DNA from: JAICLK01 sp963742655
GTDB lineage: Bacteria > Patescibacteriota > Saccharimonadia > Saccharimonadales > UBA4665
Assembly (NCBI GenBank): GCA_963742655.1
Contig: CAVUMM010000005.1
Location: forward strand, 558,001 to 622,000
Direction: 5' to 3'
DNA: 64,000 nt
Position 1 is the stretch's first letter. The number at the start of each line of letters is the position of its first letter. The translations under genes and the position numbers were made by a program. The notes beneath the pieces were generated by a model, which was not told the DNA's origin, ran no database searches, and saw only the letters and a program-made list of their open reading frames with translations. Positions 56,679 to 64,000 of this stretch are shown here, one piece after another.

Positions 56679-57976
56679 AATTTCTCCACGGCTGCTTTGA
56701 ACTGCAAGCCGCGCTCCTCAAAATTTTTGAACATATCAAAACTTGCGAAACCCGGCGATAGCACCACGGCGTCGCCGTTCTCGGCAAAGGTATTTGCGGT
56801 GGCAACTATTTCCGGCATGGTTTTTGAGGTGTCGATAAAGTAGTTGGAAAAGCCGGATTTTTCAAACTCAGCCGCCAGCCGCTCGCCGCTGGCACCGATG
56901 ATGACGATTTTATGAATATCATCGTTGTGAGCCAGCACCGCTTTTGCCAGATGTTCCAGTGGCAGATTGCGGTCGAACCCACCCATTATCACGACTTTCG
57001 ACTCGCGGACGGCATCGAGCGCGGCCATCGCCGCGTCCGGCGCGGAAGCGAAAGAATCGTTGTAATACTTTATGCCGTGTACCTCGCGCACGAACTCCAG
57101 CCGGTGCGGCAGGCCGCTGAATGTGGTTAGCACCGAACGAATCGCGCCAACATTCTGCGTGATCTGCCACACGGCGGTAACCGCCGCGCAAACGTTTTGC
57201 CAATTGTGTTCTCCGAGCAGCTTGAGTTCGTCGGTTCGGCAGATTTCCTTGCCGGCAATCGTAATTGCGCCGTTATCGACGAATGCGCCAGGGTCGGCGA
57301 AATAGGGAATTTTGAGTCCGGGGCTGTAGCCGGCAATTTTTCGCGAGATATCGTTCCCGGCGAAATAAATCGCTATGTCAGCCGCCGTTTGATTCTCGAA
57401 CAAATGTGCCTTGGCCAAAATGTAGTCGTCCATGTCGGCATGCCAGTTCAGGTGTTCCGGTGAAACCATCAGGCAAACGGCCATTGCCGGACTGCGCTTC
57501 AAGTCCGCCAACTGAAAGCTGGACATTTCCAGTACTACGAATGAGTTTTCGGATAGTTTCGGCAAAAACTCAAATGGCGAAACTCCGATATTACCGCCCA
57601 AAAATACCTGTTCACCGGCGGATTTCAACATTTCGGCAATCAATGTACTAGTGGTGCCCTTGCCTTTCGTACCGGTTACGCCAACGACATGCTTGGTCGG
57701 GCAGACGCGCAAAAACTCATTCATGGTGGTTGTAATTTTGCCGGCAATGCCCGGATTGGCATCAAGTATAATCTGCGGATTTATACCGGCGGTGCGCCAC
57801 ACGACATCAAACCGGTCGAGATCCTGAAGATAATTGTTCCCTAGCTGCGTCGCGACTCCTGCCTGAACTTGCTTTGCCGGATCGGCATCGCACACAGTGA
57901 TCTGCGCGCCAAGTTTTGACCAATATTCAAAAGCCGCCCGACCCTCAATTTCAAACCCGACAATCGCAACGTTCAT
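56675..57976 (-). CDS. murD: UDP-MurNAc-L-Ala ligase (MurD2-like, L-Glu adding)
   Basis: About 433 residues of the Mur ligase fold: MNVAIVGFEIEGRAAFEYW, VGVTGTKGKGTTSTLIAEML (P-loop 102-109), VLEMSSFQLAD, SPEHLNWHADMDDY, EHNWQNVCAAVTAV, FSGLPHRLEFVREVHGIKYY and NDSFASAPDA. Pairing with MurL implies it adds L-Glu rather than D-Glu. ATG 57976 is used; a TATAGT box lies 8-13 bases upstream. Confidence 0.85.
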   Translation of the reverse strand: MNVAIVGFEIEGRAAFEYWSKLGAQITVCDADPAKQVQAGVATQLGNNYLQDLDRFDVVWRTAGINPQIILDANPGIAGKITTTMNEFLRVCPTKHVVGVTGTKGKGTTSTLIAEMLKSAGEQVFLGGNIGVSPFEFLPKLSENSFVVLEMSSFQLADLKRSPAMAVCLMVSPEHLNWHADMDDYILAKAHLFENQTAADIAIYFAGNDISRKIAGYSPGLKIPYFADPGAFVDNGAITIAGKEICRTDELKLLGEHNWQNVCAAVTAVWQITQNVGAIRSVLTTFSGLPHRLEFVREVHGIKYYNDSFASAPDAAMAALDAVRESKVVIMGGFDRNLPLEHLAKAVLAHNDDIHKIVIIGASGERLAAEFEKSGFSNYFIDTSKTMPEIVATANTFAENGDAVVLSPGFASFDMFKNFEERGLQFKAAVEKL

Positions 57977-58013
57977 TAAAATCAACTATAACACGCAAGA
58001 GCTGACGAATATG

Positions 58014-58385
58014 CTACTTGGCGAGTTCTTGCTTAACGACTTCGGCAACTTGGCGCGGTGTCATGTCGGCTTTCAGAATCAGGCGTCGCACGCCAAGATC
58101 TAACACCGCGTCTGGAATTTCTTGCTCGCCGCGGTTGGTCAAGACGACCACTTTAATATTCTTGCCCCATACGGCGGCGCGCATCTTGGCAAGCATTTCA
58201 TCACCGTTCATTTCCGGCATCATCAGGTCGAGCAAAATAATATCGGGCTTCATCTTTTCAACAAGTTCCAGCCCCAGCTTGCCGTTTTCGGCCGTCTCGA
58301 CTTCGTAGCCATCGGCCTCGAACTTAAAGCGATACATCTGCGATATCGCCTGGTCATCCTCGATAATTGCAATTTTAGTAGCCAT
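58014..58385 (-). CDS. Single-domain response regulator
   Basis: 123 residues, a receiver domain alone: IAIIEDDQAISQMYRFKFEA, DIILLDLMMPEMNGDEML (phospho-Asp about 53), VVVLTNRGE and the lysine in LILKADMTPRQVAEVV. There is no output domain. It could serve either of the histidine kinases (40253, 62102). It lies just upstream of the murD gene on the same strand. Confidence 0.92.
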   Translation of the reverse strand: MATKIAIIEDDQAISQMYRFKFEADGYEVETAENGKLGLELVEKMKPDIILLDLMMPEMNGDEMLAKMRAAVWGKNIKVVVLTNRGEQEIPDAVLDLGVRRLILKADMTPRQVAEVVKQELAK

Positions 58386-58455
58386 AAGATATTTGCCTAT
58401 GTATCAGTGTAGCACCAAGGATAGGTTTTAGGTACCGTTGACTGCTTGAGCTATG

Positions 58456-58995
58456 CTAGCGTTGCTTACGTCGAGAAAACCCCGTTATACCAAACCCGCT
58501 TTGTTTAGCAGGTTTAGTCAGGCCATTCCATTCGCTCGCTTCAAACACTGCCACTACGAGTGCGCATACAGGAAGATTCAAACATTGTGTGCCGGCAACA
58601 ACCATATTGATGGGACCGAATTCCATATTCCTATTTTGAGCAAGTGCTTCCAGACTATTTTCGATATCGGCTCGAACTTCAGCTTCAGTATTTCCTTCGT
58701 GTTCGACGAGGAGTCCTTGCTTTGTTTTCGAATCCTGGATCCAGCCAATACCGGCCCAAACTTCTTTGTTTCGCCGCTGTGTGCGTTTCTGGGCCATTAC
58801 TACGTATAAACGATCACCCCAACCGCCTTGTGGCGCCAGTGGGTGTTCGGTCACTACTATCTCACTCGAAGGCGGCAGGACGGAACTTAGATAAATTAAA
58901 TTAAAATTGGCAACACCCGCCTTGACAAGTGCCTGGTCGAAAGCCGCCAGTTCGGTTGGACCAGTGCCGATACCTTTAGAAATTTGGATTTTCAT
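58456..58995 (-). CDS. Pyruvoyl-dependent arginine decarboxylase
   Basis: 179 residues. ISKGIGTGPTELAAFDQALV then NFNLIYLSSVLPPSSEIV contains the Ser-Ser self-cleavage site (about 37-38) that forms the pyruvoyl group. PQGGWGDRLYVVMAQKRT and VWAGIGWIQ follow. It converts arginine to agmatine for polyamine synthesis. ATG 58995 is chosen because the extension to 59166 looks non-coding. No agmatinase or spermidine synthase gene is seen in the window. Confidence 0.82.
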   Translation of the reverse strand: MKIQISKGIGTGPTELAAFDQALVKAGVANFNLIYLSSVLPPSSEIVVTEHPLAPQGGWGDRLYVVMAQKRTQRRNKEVWAGIGWIQDSKTKQGLLVEHEGNTEAEVRADIENSLEALAQNRNMEFGPINMVVAGTQCLNLPVCALVVAVFEASEWNGLTKPAKQSGFGITGFSRRKQR

Positions 58996-59060
58996 ATTTT
59001 TGCTAATGTAATCACCCAATACTATATCATGAAATTTCCACGTGTTATCATTTAGGTTAA

Positions 59061-59963
59061 ATGAGCTGGTTTTATTTAGCCTTGCTTGCTGCTTTCTTAT
59101 ATGCGGTCGTAAACCTGCTTGATGATAATTTGTTAAGATTTGTATATAAAAGTCCGTATTTAGCAACTTTTTCTGCTGGAATCTACGGTCTGCTTCCGCT
59201 GCTGACCATGTTTTTTATCCATGCGTCAAACATACCTGCGTCGCTTGCGTTGCTTTCGGCTGGCGCTGGATTCTTGACTTTGACGTGTTACTTTTTTTAC
59301 TTCAAAGGATTGGGCTCCGAATCGCCCTCAATTGTCGTCGCATTGTTTAGTCTAGCACCGGCGGCGATTCCGTTTTTTGCCCATTTTCTGGTGCATGAGC
59401 GCCTGACCAGTGTCGAGGTATTGGGTTTTATGGTTGTCCTGCTTGCATCCCTGAGTTTGGCGGTAACGAATTTACGCCAGCTGAAGTTCTCCAAGGCATT
59501 AGTACCGGTATCGCTTTCCATTGTGTTACTTGTCGCCGTTTCAATCATGACGAAGTATGTGTATCAGCGCGCAGCCTTTTATCCTGCGTACCTATATTTT
59601 TCAGTGGGAATGGGTTTAGCGGGCATACTTTTCTTGTCTCTTAAGTTTGAAGAGAACAAGAAAACCATACGGGATATCGCAAAAAGCATTAAGCGGTTGC
59701 TCCCGATTTTTATAATCGCAGAATTATTAGGATTGGCGGCTGAATTTATGGGAAACTTTGCAATTAGCCGCGGCCCAGTTTCGCTCGTCGAGGTCATCGA
59801 CGGTATTCAGCCAATGTTTGTATTGTTGGTTGCGCTTGCGTTATTTCCATATGCGCCAAAGTATTTTAGAGAGGCTAAAGAAGGCAGGGTCGCGAGAAAA
59901 CTTGTACCCATGTGCGTCGCGCTGGTCGGTCTTGCCATGATTGGTGCTTCCTCAATAATCTAG
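59061..59963 (+). CDS. EamA/DMT-family membrane transporter
   Basis: 300 residues with about ten hydrophobic helices in two halves, starting MSWFYLALLAAFLYAVVNLL. The first half ends near LLASLSLAVTNL and the second with LVPMCVALVGLAMIG. The motif FLVHERLTSVEVLGFMVVLL is typical of EamA. It probably exports or imports a metabolite. It is convergent with the next gene. Confidence 0.8.
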   Translation: MSWFYLALLAAFLYAVVNLLDDNLLRFVYKSPYLATFSAGIYGLLPLLTMFFIHASNIPASLALLSAGAGFLTLTCYFFYFKGLGSESPSIVVALFSLAPAAIPFFAHFLVHERLTSVEVLGFMVVLLASLSLAVTNLRQLKFSKALVPVSLSIVLLVAVSIMTKYVYQRAAFYPAYLYFSVGMGLAGILFLSLKFEENKKTIRDIAKSIKRLLPIFIIAELLGLAAEFMGNFAISRGPVSLVEVIDGIQPMFVLLVALALFPYAPKYFREAKEGRVARKLVPMCVALVGLAMIGASSII

Positions 59964-59969
59964 CAGGAG

Positions 59970-60869
59970 TTATGACGCGAGTTTGACAGTATACTTTTTC
60001 AGCAACTTGGTTGGATAATACGAGAGTTTGGCTCGTCGAAGGCTCTCGAGCCCAAGGTCTTGCTCCCAATTGACCCAATGGCAGCCTGCTTCATTTAAAA
60101 TCTGAGCTGCTTCCCTCGCTAGGAAGGTATAGATATGCTCATGGTGAACAGTCAAAGCTTTTTCAAAATGGCAAATGGCGTAGTGGTTGCCGAGCACTTC
60201 ATTTATTGAAAAGGCTTTGACTTCGCCGTTTACCGCAATCTCGATGATTGAAGCTTGAAATTCCGCAAAATTTTCCAGCAATCGCGCCAGAGCTTTTCTT
60301 TCGGGCATGATATCGCCTTGGCTGCGTGACGCTTGCTTAGCCCATTCTTGGTCTATTTGTTTAATCCTTTCAGCGCCTGCTTCATCAAGGTGGGTCGTAT
60401 TTTTTATGATAAGCTCGTAATTCTCGTGGGCTTTTTTAAATACATTTACTTTGTTGCGCTTTTTCTTGAAGCTGCCCCCGGGCAATTCGCTCAGTTGAGC
60501 CAAGCTATATATGTAGTCGAAGTTATCGCGATCCTCTGCAAGTTGATAGCTAGCCTTATTGGCTATAGCTTGGATTACTGCTTCGGGCACCAATTCGAGC
60601 TTGTCAGTGACTTCGAGTAAAATATTGAGCGATTCATCAATGTTGTTATCTCCAAGAATTGAATATACAACGTGACTGTCGAGGTAATCGGGCATTCTTA
60701 TAACAAGGTTGTTATTGAGTATGGATAATTCGGTCGTATCGTCGACATTCCAGGCGTATAGACTTGTAAAATTAAAATCGGAATAAGGCTCAAATCGTTT
60801 AGTAAGGCTTTTGATCTGATTATTGTGAGCTAGCTCAAGTGCTGAAAAGTAAGGATACGAACGAATCAT
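59970..60869 (-). CDS. DUF2156/LPG-synthase C-terminal-like acyltransferase
   Basis: 299 residues. The two GNAT-like halves resemble the C-terminal domain of phosphatidylglycerol lysyltransferase (DUF2156): FNFTSLYAWNVDD, NNLVIRMPDYL, YIYSLAQLSELPGGSFKKKR and CHWVNWEQDLGLESLRRAKL plus SYYPTKLL. Such proteins transfer amino acids from aminoacyl-tRNA. The membrane half is absent. A role in aminoacylating lipid or peptide is inferred. Confidence 0.75.
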   Translation of the reverse strand: MIRSYPYFSALELAHNNQIKSLTKRFEPYSDFNFTSLYAWNVDDTTELSILNNNLVIRMPDYLDSHVVYSILGDNNIDESLNILLEVTDKLELVPEAVIQAIANKASYQLAEDRDNFDYIYSLAQLSELPGGSFKKKRNKVNVFKKAHENYELIIKNTTHLDEAGAERIKQIDQEWAKQASRSQGDIMPERKALARLLENFAEFQASIIEIAVNGEVKAFSINEVLGNHYAICHFEKALTVHHEHIYTFLAREAAQILNEAGCHWVNWEQDLGLESLRRAKLSYYPTKLLKKYTVKLAS

Positions 60870-60930
60870 TAATGGTTGTGTTTATATAAATTATGCCATA
60901 TTATTATGTAGAATGGTTTCAGTATAGGCT

Positions 60931-61749
60931 ATGAAGCATAAAAATAAAATTAGCATTCTAGCGCTAGTGATCTTTCTATTTTTCTTTGGCTACTGGACCA
61001 TAATTGCAATACATCACCAGCAAGGTGAAACTAATTCGGCCGAACGATGGAGCGCCTTATACGGCATAATGGCTCTTTATGGCGGTGTTGTGGGATTGTT
61101 TGTCAGTCGGCGCTGGGGCGGGCTCAGAAGCTTAATCGGTAAATCGGTAGTTTTTATGTCGTGCGGCCTGCTAGCCCAAGAGTTCGGCCAGGTTGCATAT
61201 TCGGCATATACATACTTATTCCATGTAGAGATCCCATATCCATCTCTGGGCGACGTAGGATATTTTGGAAGCGTAATTTTCTATATATTAGGTATCATCT
61301 ATTTAATTAAAGCGCTCAGTATCAAAAAGACGACCGGAACCTTCTTGGGTAAGTTTTGGCTAGCCCTTTTGCCTGTCGTGCTCCTAACGTGCTCGTATTG
61401 CATGTTTTTGCGAGGCTACAGCTTCGACTTCCATCACCCACTGGTTATCTTTTTAGACTTTGGGTACCCTCTTGGCCAGGCGTTTTACATTAGTTTAGCT
61501 CTGGCCGTCTTTATATTGTCTAAACGATACTTGGGCGGAGTTATGAAACCCGTTATCCTATTTCTTATCTTTGCTCTGATCCTGCAGTATTCATCTGATT
61601 TTACATTCTTATATCAAAACAGCAGAAGTACTTGGAAAACAGCAGGTTTTAACGAGCTCATGTACCTGACTTCGTACTTCGTTATGACGCTCAGCCTCAT
61701 AAATTTTGGTGCTGCGCTGGATAGATTACAGAATAAGTCGAGAGCATGA
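60931..61749 (+). CDS. Seven-helix membrane sensor-like protein
   Basis: 272 residues with about seven or eight hydrophobic helices and short loops, starting MKHKNKISILALVIFLFFFG. No catalytic motif is seen. The last codons overlap the next small gene (ATGA), which is followed by a histidine kinase without its own membrane part. It is therefore a candidate membrane sensor input for that kinase. TATAGG lies just before the ATG. Confidence 0.65.
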   Translation: MKHKNKISILALVIFLFFFGYWTIIAIHHQQGETNSAERWSALYGIMALYGGVVGLFVSRRWGGLRSLIGKSVVFMSCGLLAQEFGQVAYSAYTYLFHVEIPYPSLGDVGYFGSVIFYILGIIYLIKALSIKKTTGTFLGKFWLALLPVVLLTCSYCMFLRGYSFDFHHPLVIFLDFGYPLGQAFYISLALAVFILSKRYLGGVMKPVILFLIFALILQYSSDFTFLYQNSRSTWKTAGFNELMYLTSYFVMTLSLINFGAALDRLQNKSRA

Positions 61750-62030
61750 TTATGGATGTCTACGCTCAAATTGCTGAACGGATTATCGCCAGTCAGGAGG
61801 CGATAATCGGGCCGGTGGCGATCGAGCAGGCCGAGCAGGTGCCGCATATGCATATTGATTGGCCGCATCACGCCGTATCGATAACAGGGAATGGTTCTAA
61901 AGCGATCGATCTGTTGGTAGAGCGCTACAAAGATCTGTTCGGCCAGGTCTCCGTCGAGGTCAGCAAAGAGGCTACACACACCCTGACAGGGAGATTGACC
62001 CCTGAGCAACTACCGCATATGCTCAAGTAA
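61746..62030 (+). CDS. Small protein of unknown function between sensor and kinase
   Basis: 94 residues: MIMDVYAQIAERIIASQEAI, then HAVSITGNGSKAIDLLVERY and a C-terminal helix. Soluble and acidic, no known family. It overlaps the sensor gene by 4 bases and precedes the kinase gene by 71 bases. It could link the membrane protein to the kinase. Confidence 0.6.
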   Translation: MIMDVYAQIAERIIASQEAIIGPVAIEQAEQVPHMHIDWPHHAVSITGNGSKAIDLLVERYKDLFGQVSVEVSKEATHTLTGRLTPEQLPHMLK

Positions 62031-62101
62031 AGACCTGGGGCGCAAAATCCGATTACAAAAGCCCTGAAGCGGGCTGGTAAAAATGCTAGTATTAATACTA
62101 T

Positions 62102-63583
62102 ATGCAGGTGGGCACTCCCTCAACGGATAAATCGACATTCGGCTTTCGCGGTCGGCAGCAGCTGAAGCGCGACCTTGCGCATGTGACGCAGGAGATGTAC
62201 CAGCGCAACCGCGAACTGGCCGAAACCAATAAAACACTGTCGCTGCTCCGGAGCATCGATGATCTGGTGCTCGATTCGCGCGAATCGCTCGAGCAGGTAT
62301 GCTCAAAAGTGGCCAGGGCTTTGACGGATGCAACCGCTTGTCCGCTCGTCGGCGTGTTGGTCCGCGATGTCAGGCGAAAGGGCGAGCTGGTCTTGAGCGG
62401 AGTAAGCCTCAAAGACAGTCCCCGCCAACATCATTTGCCTGGAATACCGCACGCCATTTCCATGAATGCGAACGATACATGGCTGGAAGCTTTACACAAG
62501 ATGCGGCTGATCTCCCTGGACAAAGTCAGCACCGTGGGATTTAGCGACATACTAAACTGCACAAAACACGAAGCCGATACGTTGCTGGCCAAACTGCCGC
62601 TGAAAACACTGTACGTCATCAAATTGAGCGCCCGCCGCAAGGTGGCGGGGGTCATTATCGCCGGATTTTATAACCCGATGGAACAGTTGACCGAGCTGGA
62701 TACTTTGCTGCTTGATAGGATTTGCGAAAGCATCGGTGTGGCGCTTGATAACAAGCTGCTGGCCGAAGAAAATAGCCGCGTTCTGCGCCAACTCCGGGAA
62801 TCCAACGCCAAACTTCGCTTGCTCGACGAAACTAAAGACGACTTTATCAGCATGGCGTCGCATCAATTGCGCACGCCGTTGACGAGCGTAAAGGGCTATC
62901 TAAGCCTGGTGCTCGACGGTGATGCGGGGCCGATCAAACCGAATCAGCGCAAATTGCTATCCCAGGCGTTCTTCAGCTCGCAGCGGATGGTGTACCTGAT
63001 CGCTGATCTGTTGAATGTTTCCCGGCTGAAGACGGGCAAGTTCGTGATCGAGCCGGTACCGTTAAATCTGGCAGATATTATCGACGAAGAAGTAGGGCAA
63101 CTGCAGGAAACCGCCGCCGGCCGTAATTTGCAGCTGGTCTTTGTTAAGCCGGGGCATTTCCCGGTTCTCGCGCTTGATGAAACCAAAATCCGCCAGGTAA
63201 TAATGAATTTCATCGATAACGCCATCTATTACACGCCGGCTGGCGGGCATATCGAACTGTCTCTGACCGAAACGGACAAGAGCATCGAATTATGTGTTAA
63301 AGACGATGGCATAGGCGTACCCAAAGCAGATCAGCATCACCTGTTCAGTAAGTTTTATCGGGCAGATAATGCCCAGCGCGCCCGGCCGGACGGTACCGGG
63401 CTGGGGCTGTTTATGGCAAAAAAAGTGATTGTCGCCCAGGGCGGAGCCATAATCTTTAAGAGCCAAGAGGGCAAGGGTAGTACCTTCGGGTTCACTTTCC
63501 CCAAATCCCGGCTTGCAGCTGCAAACCCCGCAACATCACAACAGCAATCCCAATCCGATGTAGTGACAAAAAGCACAACATAA
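62102..63583 (+). CDS. GAF-domain sensor histidine kinase
   Basis: 493 residues, no membrane helix. The N-terminal coiled region and a GAF-like domain (about 60-225) lead to MASHQLRTPLTSVKGYLSLV (His254), NFIDNAIYYTPAGGHIELSL (N box), VKDDGIGVPKADQHHLFSKF (G1) and GTGLGLFMAKKVI (G2). An unstructured glutamine/serine tail ends it. A TATTAAT-like box lies directly before the ATG. It follows the membrane sensor pair. Confidence 0.9.
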   Translation: MQVGTPSTDKSTFGFRGRQQLKRDLAHVTQEMYQRNRELAETNKTLSLLRSIDDLVLDSRESLEQVCSKVARALTDATACPLVGVLVRDVRRKGELVLSGVSLKDSPRQHHLPGIPHAISMNANDTWLEALHKMRLISLDKVSTVGFSDILNCTKHEADTLLAKLPLKTLYVIKLSARRKVAGVIIAGFYNPMEQLTELDTLLLDRICESIGVALDNKLLAEENSRVLRQLRESNAKLRLLDETKDDFISMASHQLRTPLTSVKGYLSLVLDGDAGPIKPNQRKLLSQAFFSSQRMVYLIADLLNVSRLKTGKFVIEPVPLNLADIIDEEVGQLQETAAGRNLQLVFVKPGHFPVLALDETKIRQVIMNFIDNAIYYTPAGGHIELSLTETDKSIELCVKDDGIGVPKADQHHLFSKFYRADNAQRARPDGTGLGLFMAKKVIVAQGGAIIFKSQEGKGSTFGFTFPKSRLAAANPATSQQQSQSDVVTKSTT

Positions 63584-63665
63584 CCAACCATAATCGTATT
63601 GACCGTAAGTAAAGACAATGCTATCGTTGGCTACAGTGGCATGTGTGCTACGGGGGGAGGGATTT

Positions 63666-64000
63666 ATGAAACTATTTGATTTTATTACAAAAAAAAGTTC
63701 ATTGTTCACATCTTTGGCGATCGTATCCGTCGGGCTTTTCGCATTTGGCCTGCACAAGGTTAATGCTGACGTTATTAAAGATTGTACGCCTAATTCTATT
63801 ATTAGGTGTGGCACAAATACGCCGCGGGGGTTCATCGCTGTCGCTCGCACCAACGGCGTGCACGATGATTTGCAGTCAATCTATGACAGGTTCGGCCTGT
63901 CGACCGACAGTTATGATCAATTTGCGTCTCATGCGGTCCAGGGCATAGCCAACCAGGACGGAACTATAGAGGTGGATGGACAGACGGTTGCTACCGATGC
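63666..64000 (+). CDS. Secreted protein, 3' truncated by window edge
   Basis: At least 111 residues. The N-terminus MKLFDFITKKSSLFTSLAIV, then SVGLFAFGLHKVNAD is a signal peptide with cleavage near VNA. Two cysteines follow (KDCTPNSIIRCGT), then GVHDDLQSIYDRFGLSTDSY and NQDGTIEVDGQTVATDA. The strong GGGGGAGGG precedes the ATG. The remainder lies beyond 64000, so size and function are open; it may be a large surface protein. Confidence 0.7.
   Translation, partial: MKLFDFITKKSSLFTSLAIVSVGLFAFGLHKVNADVIKDCTPNSIIRCGTNTPRGFIAVARTNGVHDDLQSIYDRFGLSTDSYDQFASHAVQGIANQDGTIEVDGQTVATD

Noticed and set aside
1..64000. Alternative genetic code with TGA as glycine
   Set aside because: Many intact genes (pyr, mur, fol) end at TGA in expected places and none needs TGA read-through.
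1..64000. CRISPR array, prophage, IS element, rRNA operon
   Set aside because: No regularly spaced repeats, transposase, integrase, capsid-type genes or rRNA sequence were found on either strand.

Overview
The window reads as bacterial chromosome from a small-genome, Gram-positive-like organism, most probably a member of the Patescibacteria (CPR) close to Candidatus Saccharibacteria (TM7). This is an inference. It rests on an XRE helix-turn-helix fused to the N-terminus of MurA, secreted proteins sharing a membrane-anchor type with the core GISHL...P...FV.LGAIGG, many compact stand-alone enzymes, and very frequent placement of a -10 hexamer 6-10 bases before the start codon (leaderless mRNAs). 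TGA works as a normal stop, so this is not an SR1/Gracilibacteria-type code. No rRNA, CRISPR array, prophage, transposase or integrase was found.

Layout. 1-5 kb: LysR-type regulator fragment, Nudix enzyme, MacB/FtsX-type ABC exporter, folC, HNH-like protein. 5-9.4 kb: an accessory array directly behind tRNA-Arg(TCG), with an AbrB/PIN toxin-antitoxin pair, a broken gene, a PadR regulator with a membrane OB-fold protein, a cupin and a Phd/PIN pair whose toxin is frameshifted. 9.5-14.5 kb: aldo/keto reductase, several unknown proteins, folP. 14.6-17.2 kb: a second array behind tRNA-Arg(CCG), with MazF-type and Phd/PIN modules. 17.2-22.1 kb: a GntR-controlled ABC exporter with a broken ATPase gene and several other frameshifted genes. 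22.2-27.8 kb: MMPL transporter, family-2 glycosyltransferase, secreted GH25-like protein. 27.8-32.5 kb: pyrimidine cluster (pyrE, pyrD, pyrF) with an XRE protein and a divergent TrmB regulator. 32.5-37.6 kb: murB, Nudix, glyA, HTH-murA, small kinase. 37.6-40.1 kb: tRNA-Gly, duplicated secreted proteins, tRNA-Arg(TCT) and a small third cassette. 40.2-44.7 kb: MASE1 histidine kinase, Crp/Fnr regulator, response regulator, reductase, TrmB. 44.8-54.2 kb: dehydrogenases, FMN/VOC proteins, VapBC, a GH12-like secreted glycosidase, an S51 peptidase with an in-frame stop, Nudix enzymes. 54.4-64 kb: folD, murL-murD2, response regulator, pyruvoyl arginine decarboxylase, transporter, aminoacyl-transferase-like protein, three-gene membrane sensor/kinase group, and the start of a secreted protein.

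How the genes work together. folC, folP, folD and glyA serve folate/one-carbon metabolism. murA, murB, murD2 and murL serve peptidoglycan precursor synthesis, apparently making D-Glu by epimerising the nucleotide-linked dipeptide. pyrE, pyrD and pyrF complete the last steps to UMP. These core genes are intact, whereas single-base frameshifts concentrate in accessory genes.

The most unusual signal is a repeated junction element found behind two tRNA-Arg genes. It runs GTACCA, 10 bases, ACAG..., an internal dyad, then GTTCGAA, and measures 82 or 93-94 bases. It separates toxin-antitoxin and other small-gene cassettes. A third tRNA-Arg has a cassette bounded by a copy of its own 3' end. Two tRNA genes are also preceded by a related, apparently covarying structured RNA.
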